Notes: generated by a model from the letters alone, not told the origin. DNA of 15,947 nt from an uncultured Bacteroidota bacterium (GCA_937894725.1 CALAYL010000040.1:1-15947); one strand, 5' to 3'; positions 9,056 through 15,732 are shown, numbered from the stretch's first letter. Numbers and translations: made by a program.

Positions 9056-9322
9056 CTATCTTAAAAGAGTATTCCAGTTAAAGTTTTTGCCATAATACTC
9101 TAATTTGCTATCAGTGAATAATGCTCCAAATTCGGCACTGAATGCGGGTGCAAAAAGAGTAAAATCGCTATAGGTTCTTGTTTGTCCAATTCTCCACTTG
9201 GTTGTACCACTAGCAACTTTACCTCCAGAACACTCCCCCGAGCTTTTATTATAAATTCCAGCAGACATGTTTCTGCTTTGACGAGTATAGTTGTTGCCCC
9301 CTGTATTTCTCCAATTAATCAT
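9056..9322 (-). CDS. Small Gly/Ser/Asn-rich protein (88 aa), possibly a severed C-terminal domain
   Basis: It begins at ATG 9322, 6 nt after the TAA of the lipoprotein part, and is in the same reading frame as that ORF: TAA-GCA-AAA-ATG. It lacks a signal peptide and any hydrophobic segment, yet its composition (Gly, Ser, Thr, Asn, Tyr, Phe; motifs GGNNYTRQSRN and FAPAFSAEFGALF) looks like an exported beta-rich domain. This fits a former C-terminal domain of the lipoprotein cut off by a nonsense mutation. An independent small gene with translational coupling on both sides is equally allowed by the sequence. I recognise no family. Confidence 0.55.
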   Translation of the reverse strand: MINWRNTGGNNYTRQSRNMSAGIYNKSSGECSGGKVASGTTKWRIGQTRTYSDFTLFAPAFSAEFGALFTDSKLEYYGKNFNWNTLLR

Positions 9323-9328
9323 TTTTGC

Positions 9329-10137
9329 TTAGGCAAATGAAAATAATGAACTAGCATAAAATAATTGGATTTTATCTTGAACGTGTTCTTTTTCTATGGT
9401 TTCATAATTTTCAAAGTTACTACCTCTACTATAACAACTAGCCTCCGTTTTAAACGTTCCCAACAATTCCTTGTTCAGTATATTTACATTAGGAGCTACA
9501 AATTCTATCATTTGATATTGTGCTGTGATTTTATCTATAGTAGCTATATCTCCATCCGTGATTTCATATATCACACCATTATTCATAAACTTATATAGTT
9601 TTCCTTCGCATCCCAATACTGCTTTTTCATTCAAAACAGTGAGTACAGGCAAAGAACTAAATGGTAAGCAATGGTCAGGATTATTGGGGTCATTCTCTAA
9701 TAATCCATTTTCTCCCCATTTAGTTAATTTCTCCTCATAAGTAGGGCGCAATGAAGTGAATCCAAACTGCTTTTCAAAATCCATAAAGGTTAGATTGTCA
9801 TTCCACCCATCTAGTGTAGCTTGTTTTTCGAAATCTTCTACAGTCGTTTTCTCATCAAATTTGTTTTGATAAGTTTCTATTGCATATTCTTGATTGTTTG
9901 CCAAAGCGTGAAGTGTTTTTCTTAAATCAGCTGAAGTCGAAAAATACAGAATATTATTTTTTTTTTTACTTCTCCGTAGGGTAAAATTGACGTAGGTGCT
10001 TTGGCAGTAGCAGACCTTAGTTCATTTCCGTATTTAGAACCTGTAAGTGGAGCTTGCTCTTTTTTACAACTTGCCAAAAATAGAGAGCCGATTAGGGTAA
10101 TTGCAATTAAATTTTTCTTTTTGGTTGTTTTAGTGTT
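9329..10137 (-). pseudogene. Lipoprotein gene broken by a poly-A frameshift and lacking a clear start
   Basis: Two minus-strand frames together encode one coherent protein. Upstream frame (about 10137 to 9957): a lipoprotein signal, LIAITLIGSLFLASC then KKEQAP, with the lipobox Cys codon at 10068-10066. Downstream frame (about 9961 to 9329): ILYFSTSADLRKTLHALANN onward, 191 residues if counted from a TTG at 9904, ending in SSLFSFA and TAA. The frames meet at an 11-A run (T-run 9957-9967); one extra A, or a -1 shift, joins them. Unshifted, the upstream frame ends at TAA 9924-9922. The upstream frame has no ATG/GTG/TTG between the stop at 10140-10138 and a TTG inside the lipobox. An ATG at 10190 lies in a third frame and would need a further +1 shift, for example in the A5 run at 10112-10116. 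The mature part resembles Bacteroidota surface lipoproteins of unknown role. Confidence 0.7.
9957..9967 (-). repeat. 11-nt homopolymer (A11 on the coding strand) at a frame change
   Basis: The run reads T11 on the plus strand, bounded by A9956 and A9968. It is the only place where the two lipoprotein frames can be joined without losing recognisable sequence. A 12-A (or 9-A) tract would restore one frame. Tracts of this kind are typical sites for slipped-strand phase variation, transcriptional slippage or sequencing error. Confidence 0.7.
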
Positions 10138-10255
10138 TTATTAATGTTTGGCTGAATTTTTTGGGAGCTATCTCCCTTATCCTTTTTCATTATTAGGTGA
10201 TTAATCAGCTTTTAGTTTGTTTAATCCAAATCTGATTTATTATAATCGCATATCT

Positions 10256-10294
10256 ATTGTGAATATTCCAAATCATCTTTGTATTTTTCACAAT
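10256..10294. promoter_or_regulatory. Inverted repeat, possible operator in the divergent regulator/lipoprotein region
   Basis: ATTGTGAA at 10256-10263 and TTCACAAT at 10287-10294 form a perfect 8-bp inverted repeat with a 23-nt spacer. CATCTTTG at 10274-10281, a 7-of-8 match to TAnnTTTG, lies inside the spacer about 40 nt before the regulator ATG at 10320. A site flanking a -7 box upstream of an XRE gene suggests autoregulation. On the other strand CAGATTTG (10234-10227) is a 7-of-8 box that could serve the lipoprotein operon. Confidence 0.35.
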
Positions 10295-10319
10295 TCAAAT
10301 TTTTGCCCCAAAATCTAGT

Positions 10320-10730
10320 ATGAAAAACAAACCACTAACCAACGTAAAACAGCAAAGAGAAAAATTAGGTTTCTCTCAAAAAGACATAGCTGACTAATTA
10401 GATATGGAACTGACAGCCTATAACAGAAGTGAGAATGGGGAGCGAAAATTCAAATTGGAAGAAGCCTACAAACTAGCGAATATTCTCTCCATGGATATTC
10501 ACGAAATACTTGAAAGTAGCGGTGTGCACATAGAAAGAATAGAAAATTCTTCTGCAAATATTTTAGGTTCGAATAGTGTCATTGAAAACAATCATCAGCA
10601 TGTAGCAGATGCTACTTTGCTCATCGAAATAAAGAATCTTGTAGAGGAGTACAAAAAGCTAGCTTTAGAGAAAGATAATCTTATAGCCCAGCAGCAAAAA
10701 ATGATAGATAGATTACTTTACAAAAACTAG
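10320..10730 (+). pseudogene. XRE-family HTH regulator with an in-frame TAA
   Basis: From ATG 10320 the frame reads MKNKPLTNVKQQREKLGFSQ then KDIAD, stop (TAA 10395-10397), and continues in the same frame as LDMELTAYNRSENGERKF, LEEAYKLANILSMDIHEILE. Together these form a complete XRE helix-turn-helix domain (about residues 7-62); the stop takes the place of a residue in the second half of the HTH, where Tyr, Lys or similar is usual. The remainder is a linker and a C-terminal amphipathic helix (LLIEIKNLVEEYKKLALEKD), as in many Bacteroidota XRE regulators. Translation could restart at ATG 10404, 7 nt after the stop, giving 108 residues that lack the first helices and probably cannot bind DNA. 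It ends 4 nt before the likely start of the second VWA gene and is divergent from the lipoprotein operon. Confidence 0.75.
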
Positions 10731-10734
10731 GTTT

Positions 10735-12111
10735 ATTATTCGCTCATTCCATATCATCCTCATTTTTCTCCTTTTTGGAGGTAGCCTGCAGGCGCAAAAC
10801 ACTCCTGCCCAACGAACCAATATTTTGTTTTTGATGGATGGTTCGTTTAGCATGCGCAAAGATTGGACAGGGGGCTCAAAGTGGAAAACAGCCACACGCA
10901 CGCTCAGCGAAATAGCCGATAGTTTATCGCATATCGATAATGTGTATTTTGGTTTGCGGGTGTTTGGGCATCTGTATGACGAATCGGAAGCTAATTGTAA
11001 AGACTCTCGACTCGAAGTACCACTAGGTCGCTACAATAGAGAAAAATTTTTGGATAGAGTGAGCAGTATCCGCCCCAAAGGCATAACGCCCATTGCCTAT
11101 GCACTCGAAAAAGCAAGTCGCGATTTTGGCGAAGACATTACTGCAAAAAACATCTTGATTTTAATCACCGATGGAGAAGAGTCGTGTGGTGGAAACCCGT
11201 GCGAAATAGCAACATTGCTGCAAGAGCGAGGGGTACTACTCAAACCTTTCGTAATAGGTATGTCGCTCACCACACAGGTGGCAGATTATTTCAGTTGTAT
11301 AGGGCAAACAGTAAATACCAATACCGATGAAGAGTTTAATCAAAAACTCAAAAACATAGTAGATGAGGCCATAGCGAAAACCACCATACAGGTCAATCTC
11401 TTTAATGCCCAAAAACAAGCCATAGAAACAGGCGTAGCCATGACCTTTTATGATCAACAAACGGGTATTGCAAAGCATCATTTTTATCACACACTCAATG
11501 CTTACGGTCATCCCGATACCATTACGATTTCGCCTCTTTTTACTTATGCTATTCAAATCCATACACGTCCCGAAAGATGGATACGAAACCTCACTCCTCT
11601 ACACAACAGACACACCATAGTAGGTACCGATGCGGCACAGGGATCGCTCGATTTTAGCTTACAAAGCAATGTCTCTAAATCGGCTATCATAGAACGCATC
11701 AAGTGTATATTGTATCAAAAAGATTCGACCGATTTTTTTCATATACAAAACTTAAATACAAGTGTTCGGTATTTGGTTGGTAAGTATGATGCAGAAATAC
11801 TCACCCTACCCCGCACTTATCTCAAAGACATTACCATAGACCCCAATAAAACGACCCATGTCGAAATACCCTCGCCTGGTATATTGACCATCAATAAAAG
11901 CTACGAATATTTTGGGTCTATTTTTATAGAGCAAAAAAAACAACTCGTAAAACTCTACGACCTCACCCCAGAGCAAAAACAAGAAACCATCGTGCTGCAA
12001 CCAGGTAAATATATATTGGTATATCGGTCAAAATTTGCAAAATCTGGACACAACACCGTAAACAAAACCTTTGAAATAACTACAGGAGGAAGCTTGTCTT
12101 TGAATTTGTGA
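10735..12111 (+). CDS. Secreted VWA-domain protein, paralog 2; non-canonical start (about 458 aa)
   Basis: The frame is open from 10708 (preceding in-frame TAG at 10705) and encodes a clear signal peptide, IIRSFHIILIFLLFGGSLQA with cleavage near QAQ-N, then NILFLMDGSFSM. No ATG, GTG or TTG precedes the signal peptide. The first candidate, TTG 10825, would remove the signal and half of the first VWA strand. ATT at 10735 or 10738 is the most plausible start, giving about 458 residues against 462 for paralog 1. The MIDAS is complete (DGSFS, T in GITPIAYAL, D in ITDGEESC). The protein aligns end to end with the 6740-8128 gene: NCKDSRL, TPIAY, ITDG-E-C, PC, CIGQ-VN, HTL-G-PDT and LQPG-Y-VY are shared. 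It follows the broken XRE gene by 4 nt, so the two are probably co-transcribed and perhaps translationally coupled. Confidence 0.8.
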   Translation: MIRSFHIILIFLLFGGSLQAQNTPAQRTNILFLMDGSFSMRKDWTGGSKWKTATRTLSEIADSLSHIDNVYFGLRVFGHLYDESEANCKDSRLEVPLGRYNREKFLDRVSSIRPKGITPIAYALEKASRDFGEDITAKNILILITDGEESCGGNPCEIATLLQERGVLLKPFVIGMSLTTQVADYFSCIGQTVNTNTDEEFNQKLKNIVDEAIAKTTIQVNLFNAQKQAIETGVAMTFYDQQTGIAKHHFYHTLNAYGHPDTITISPLFTYAIQIHTRPERWIRNLTPLHNRHTIVGTDAAQGSLDFSLQSNVSKSAIIERIKCILYQKDSTDFFHIQNLNTSVRYLVGKYDAEILTLPRTYLKDITIDPNKTTHVEIPSPGILTINKSYEYFGSIFIEQKKQLVKLYDLTPEQKQETIVLQPGKYILVYRSKFAKSGHNTVNKTFEITTGGSLSLNL

Positions 12112-12163
12112 TTACTAAGCGGATTTGAGAATGGAGAATTTTTGGATTAAGAATTTAAGATGA

Positions 12164-12179
12164 TGGAGATTTGTCCGTC
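12164..12179 (+). repeat. 16-bp direct repeat, copy 1
   Basis: TGGAGATTTGTCCGTC lies 52 nt after the stop of VWA paralog 2. A copy with one C-to-T change lies at 13697-13712, 27 nt after the stop of the next gene. Both copies are in the same orientation at gene ends. Confidence 0.45.
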
Positions 12180-12296
12180 ACAGGCGCAAGTTTTGTGTGT
12201 GGCTTTTGGCAGGGTAACTTGTGCCTTATATATCGGTTAGTCTAAAGGCAGTTTTGAGGAGAACGACTACGGACAGAAAAGTGCCTAATTTTTTTT
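12171..12296 (+). ncRNA. Candidate structured RNA or attenuator in the 12112-12385 gap
   Basis: Nested pairings fit a three-way junction. P1 is TGTCCG (12172-12177) with CGGACA (12270-12275). P2 is AGGCGCAAGTT (12182-12192) with AACTTGTGCCT (12216-12226), 11 bp including one G-U pair. P3 is TAGTC (12238-12242) with GACTA (12265-12269). Alternative pairings also exist: TGCCTT (12222-12227) with AAGGCA (12245-12250), and AGGCA (12246-12250) with TGCCT (12284-12288), the latter followed by T8 at 12289-12296. This 1:2, 2:3, 3:4 plus T-run layout is what attenuators look like. Only P2 is long enough to be convincing alone. The rest of the 274-nt gap shows no ORF of note. It matches no riboswitch class I know. 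Confidence 0.35.
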
Positions 12297-12385
12297 CATA
12301 AAATCCAGAATAAAACCAATTTCTTTGTCTTATTAAGAATTGGGGCCCAAAGTGATTAAGTTCACCCTGTCAAAATACCAGCAAC

Positions 12386-13669
12386 ATGAAAAAAAGAAGC
12401 TACCACTTCATCAAAGGCAAAACAGCCACAGGCTATAATACTCAAGAGGTACATATAGAGTCTGAGGATACTTTCCCCGAAGAACTCATCTTGCTCGCCC
12501 TGCCTATATCCATGCTCGATGAGATGGATCAAATCTTGCCCACCTACCATCTCAAGGCAGACACGGCTTACTTCTATGAGCAGTGCCGAGAGGTTATCTC
12601 CGCTCCCGAAAAACATGTGAACGAAAAAGGCGAGGGGTCGCTCACTTTTCAGAGCTACTTTCACAACTTTCCAGATAGTCTAAAGCATGTCAATAACCGA
12701 GCCATCGTGGTGGTTGCCATTCATCCCAAAACTACCGATACGAGCGGTCTGCGCGACTACTGGGTGGTGCATTATGGCCATGCCAATGTATTTGACTTTA
12801 TGAATGCCGAGGGGCAAAAGGAGGAAGGTTTTTATTACAATGTACTCAGAGTAAGTGAGCGGACTGAAGATGGCCAAAAAATATATCGCAGACGTAAAAT
12901 ATTCACGCTAATATTTAGCATTTTTCACTCCCTCGTAGAGGTGTATGGCGTACACTACGCCTATGCCGCTATGGGCAAGCAAAACGAAGGTATAGTAACA
13001 GCCTTAAAGCAAAACTCGGAGAAGTACAATAAGCAATTTGAAATTTTTCCGATGCGTGCTAATACACAGGTAAATCGCCTTTTTGGAAGCAGCAGTGCAG
13101 ATAAAAAACTAGAAGTAATCACCCAAAATATGGATGCACTTCGTACTATGTATGACGTATATATAGCGCAAAAGAAAAACTACATATTTCAAGCCTTGTA
13201 CAGTTTTGAGGCGTTTTTAGAAGTGATACAAAACGTGAAAAAATATAGCAAAAGCAGCGAAGTGTATCGGGTAGAAAAAGAAGGCAAAGTAGCCTACGGT
13301 TTAGCGGTGAACTATGGCGACTACTTTCAAATGACACTCCAAAATCCAAAGGGCTTCTTTAAGTTTGTAGCATCGCTAAAACTAACTGATAATCTGCTCT
13401 ATCCTATGCTGCTCTGTGGCGATACAGAGGCGATGAAGCCACTGCTCAAAGGTATGGCTTACCGCTACCAAAAGCTACACAAATGTCATATCTCTATCCT
13501 CAATAGCTATGCAGGTGACCCTTTTGCAGCACAAAAAAAAGCGGTGATTTTTGACGACATGCAGTTTTTTGTGATCACCGATGTACCCGCTTTACACCAA
13601 AAAAACAAAGCTAACTCTGCCCTAGGCGATGTGAATGAAAGGTATTTTATAGACAATGTGATATTGTAG
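12386..13669 (+). CDS. Protein of unknown function (427 aa)
   Basis: It starts at ATG 12386 (MKKRSYHFIKGKTATGYNTQ). There is no signal peptide and no membrane segment, so it is probably cytoplasmic. The N-terminal half mixes strands and helices (RAIVVVAIHPKTT, DYWVVHYGHANVFDFMN). Around residues 185-225 a helix-Gly pattern (VEVYGVHYAYAAMGKQNEG followed by FEIFPMRANT) faintly recalls the acetyl-CoA-binding part of GNAT acetyltransferases. The C-terminal third (LLYPMLLCGDTEAMKPLLKG to FFVITDVPAL) could be a second such unit. I would not name it an acetyltransferase without a profile or structure match. It stands alone on the plus strand between the candidate structured RNA and the terminator, and ends in TAG. 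Confidence 0.75.
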   Translation: MKKRSYHFIKGKTATGYNTQEVHIESEDTFPEELILLALPISMLDEMDQILPTYHLKADTAYFYEQCREVISAPEKHVNEKGEGSLTFQSYFHNFPDSLKHVNNRAIVVVAIHPKTTDTSGLRDYWVVHYGHANVFDFMNAEGQKEEGFYYNVLRVSERTEDGQKIYRRRKIFTLIFSIFHSLVEVYGVHYAYAAMGKQNEGIVTALKQNSEKYNKQFEIFPMRANTQVNRLFGSSSADKKLEVITQNMDALRTMYDVYIAQKKNYIFQALYSFEAFLEVIQNVKKYSKSSEVYRVEKEGKVAYGLAVNYGDYFQMTLQNPKGFFKFVASLKLTDNLLYPMLLCGDTEAMKPLLKGMAYRYQKLHKCHISILNSYAGDPFAAQKKAVIFDDMQFFVITDVPALHQKNKANSALGDVNERYFIDNVIL

Positions 13670-13696
13670 ATGTGAAAGGGGGGGATTTTAGCATGG

Positions 13697-13712
13697 TGGA
13701 GATTTGTCTGTC
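13697..13712 (+). repeat. 16-bp direct repeat, copy 2
   Basis: TGGAGATTTGTCTGTC, one base different from the copy at 12164-12179. It lies in the 3' flank of the 427-residue gene just after a G7 run at 13678-13684. No hairpin like that of copy 1 is seen around it. Confidence 0.45.
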
Positions 13713-13774
13713 TTTTGGATAATGCGAAACAAACGTTGATAATATTTATAAGCATAGCTAAACTTTAAAATAAA

Positions 13775-13807
13775 AATCTCGCAAGGTTTTAATAACCTTG
13801 CGAGATT
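13775..13807. terminator. Rho-independent terminator between convergent genes
   Basis: AATCTCGCAAGGTT (13775-13788) and AACCTTGCGAGATT (13794-13807) form a perfect 14-bp stem with a 5-nt loop. On the minus strand the stem is followed by TTTTATTTT, a good U-tract, so it mainly ends the acyl-CoA dehydrogenase transcript 42 nt after its stop. On the plus strand it is followed by GAGCTTTCTTTTT, a poorer tract, but it may also stop transcription from the 12386 gene. Confidence 0.9.
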
Positions 13808-13848
13808 GAGCTTTCTTTTTACTTCGTGATAACGGAGTGGTGAGTAAC

Positions 13849-15654
13849 TTAGTTCCAGAAGCAATAGCCATTTTCAGCTATCAACTTATCTGCTATTTTA
13901 CGTCTGAGTTCTTTTGTATTTACCATTTCATATTTGGTATAACGCTTTACGCCCATGGCCATCATGCGAAGTTCATCGCCTGTAGCGAATGCCGCTAAAC
14001 CTTTACGGCCATTTGAGTTGATACGATCCATAGCTTCAAAGAAGAAGCATTTTACCATGTCAACATAAATTTGCGAAGCTTCCAATCCGTTTAGATGAAT
14101 CAACTTTTCGGCACGCAACATAGCCGACTCCATCGTGAAAATATCCATCAATACATCTGCTGCATTCATCAATATTTCTTGCTCTTTTTCGAGTTGCATC
14201 ATCAATTTTTGCACCGCACCACCTGCTACTAGCAAGAAGGCTTTTTTGGCATTTTTCAAGGCCACTCTTTCTGCACCAAACACATCGTCCATATCGGGTG
14301 TTGAGAAATCTGGCACACTTGTCAATTCTTTTTGAATCGCCATACCCGGTGTCATCAAATCTATTTTTCCTTTCATCGCAAACTTCAACAAGGCATCTAT
14401 CGAAAGCATACGATTGATTTCGTTTGTACCTTCAAAGATACGGTTGATACGAGAATCTCTGTATGCGCGCGCCATTGGATATTCTTCTGAAAAGCCATAT
14501 CCACCGTGAATTTGAAGCGCTTCATCTACTACATAATCCAATACTTCCGAGCCTATTACTTTCAACATGGCACACTCGATTTGGAATTCTTCAGCACCGC
14601 CTGTAAAATATTCAGTCATCGTTTTGCCAGCCGCTTTGAGTGCATGTTCTTCATCGTTTATCCAGCCGCACACTCTCCATGATGCTGATTCTGCTGTCCA
14701 AATACGGATAGCCATTTCCCCAATTTTATGCTTGATGGCGCCAAACTGAGCGATAGGTGTTTTGAACTGCTGACGCTCATTAGCATATTTTACGCCTTGG
14801 TCTAAAGCGCGCTTAGCACCTCCCAATACGCCATTACACAATTTGTAACGACCTATGTTCAAAATTTGAAATGCAATTTTATGCCCTTTGCCTATTTCGC
14901 CCAAAAGGTTTTCTACAGGTACTTTTACATTATTGAAAAATACCTGACGGGTAGATGATGATTTGATACCCATTTTCTTTTCTTCAGCTCCTACGCTCAA
15001 TCCCTCCATTCCTTTTTCAAGAATAAAACCGGTAAATTTTTTGTCATCGCCATCTATCTTTGCGAAAACGACAAACACATCGGCAAAGCCAGCATTGGTA
15101 ATCCACATTTTCTGACCATTTACAACGTAATGTTTGCCATCCTCGCTCAATACCGCTTTGGTACGCGCACCCAATGCATCAGACCCACTCCATGGCTCTG
15201 TAAGGCAATATGCCGCTTTGAGCTCTCCAGTAGCCAACTTTGGTAAATATTTTGCACGTTGCTCATCTGTACCATAATAGATGATAGGGCATGTGCCGAT
15301 ACCAGTATGTGCGCCAATGGCTACCGAGATGCCGTGTGCCCCACCCAATACTTCAGTTACATACGAAAAGGTAGTCGTGTCTTTGCCTTCACCTCCAAAC
15401 TCTGTAGGAATATGCAAGCCTAATAGACCCAATTCGCCCGCTTTGTCGATAATCTCTATGCCTAGCATAGGATCTTTGTCAAGTTCTTCTAATCGTGGGT
15501 CAATTTCTTTCGTGATAAACTCTCTAGTCATATCGCGCATCATTTGCTGCTCCTCCGATACTTCTTCAGGGATAAATACATCTTCCCAGCTAGATTCTTT
15601 AATCAAAAATTCTCCGCCACGAAGATTTGCTTTTTTGTCGTTAGTCGTACTCAT
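13849..15654 (-). CDS. Acyl-CoA dehydrogenase, long VLCAD/ACAD9-like form (601 aa)
   Basis: Oxidises an acyl-CoA to the trans-2-enoyl-CoA using FAD and passes electrons to electron-transfer flavoprotein, the first step of fatty-acid beta-oxidation; cytoplasmic. The N-terminal helical domain covers about residues 30-145. The first family signature, CLTEPWSGSDALGA, is at 150-163, followed by the middle beta domain (GQKMWITNAG, 180-189). The C-terminal helical domain contains RQQFKTPIAQFGAIKHK (294-310), QIHGGYGFSEEYPMARAYRD (381-400) and FEGTNEINR, where E408 is the expected catalytic base. About 170 further residues form a C-terminal extension, as in very-long-chain enzymes, so long-chain substrates are likely. 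It starts at ATG 15654 (MSTTNDKKANLRGGEF); length and motifs are complete. It appears to be a single-gene transcript with its own operator-like promoter and a strong terminator. Confidence 0.95.
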   Translation of the reverse strand: MSTTNDKKANLRGGEFLIKESSWEDVFIPEEVSEEQQMMRDMTREFITKEIDPRLEELDKDPMLGIEIIDKAGELGLLGLHIPTEFGGEGKDTTTFSYVTEVLGGAHGISVAIGAHTGIGTCPIIYYGTDEQRAKYLPKLATGELKAAYCLTEPWSGSDALGARTKAVLSEDGKHYVVNGQKMWITNAGFADVFVVFAKIDGDDKKFTGFILEKGMEGLSVGAEEKKMGIKSSSTRQVFFNNVKVPVENLLGEIGKGHKIAFQILNIGRYKLCNGVLGGAKRALDQGVKYANERQQFKTPIAQFGAIKHKIGEMAIRIWTAESASWRVCGWINDEEHALKAAGKTMTEYFTGGAEEFQIECAMLKVIGSEVLDYVVDEALQIHGGYGFSEEYPMARAYRDSRINRIFEGTNEINRMLSIDALLKFAMKGKIDLMTPGMAIQKELTSVPDFSTPDMDDVFGAERVALKNAKKAFLLVAGGAVQKLMMQLEKEQEILMNAADVLMDIFTMESAMLRAEKLIHLNGLEASQIYVDMVKCFFFEAMDRINSNGRKGLAAFATGDELRMMAMGVKRYTKYEMVNTKELRRKIADKLIAENGYCFWN

Positions 15655-15691
15655 ACGTATTTTTTATAGGTGTTTTTAAAAATTTAGCTAG

Positions 15692-15721
15692 TAAAAATAA
15701 GAAGTTTTTGGATTTACCAAA
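15692..15721 (-). promoter_or_regulatory. Promoter candidate for the acyl-CoA dehydrogenase
   Basis: On the minus strand TTTG (15721-15718), 18 nt and TATTTTTA (15699-15692) approximate TTTG-N19-TAnnTTTG. Transcription would start near 15686, giving a leader of about 30 nt to the ATG at 15654. The -33 element falls inside the palindrome at 15715-15730. Confidence 0.45.
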
Positions 15722-15730
15722 CGTTTGGTA
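15715..15730. promoter_or_regulatory. Perfect 16-bp palindrome, TetR-type operator candidate
   Basis: TACCAAACGTTTGGTA is identical to its reverse complement and lies 60 nt upstream of the acyl-CoA dehydrogenase ATG, overlapping the predicted -33 box. Size and ACCAAAC half-site fit TetR-family repressors, many of which control fatty-acid degradation and respond to acyl-CoA; the published PfmR site of Thermus is of similar form. A degenerate second half-site, TACCAAAT at 15750-15757 followed by CGCTTTG, may be a weaker operator. No regulator gene is in the window. Confidence 0.7.
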
Positions 15731-15732
15731 GG

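Noticed and set aside
9329..10397. TAA might be reassigned to a sense codon in this organism, because two TAA codons interrupt apparent genes here.
   Set aside because: The acyl-CoA dehydrogenase ends naturally at a TAA at a normal family length, and none of the long intact genes contains an internal TAA. Local decay or error explains the two cases better.
10825..12111. TTG at 10825 as the start of VWA paralog 2.
   Set aside because: It would delete a clear signal peptide and part of the first VWA strand that are conserved with paralog 1.
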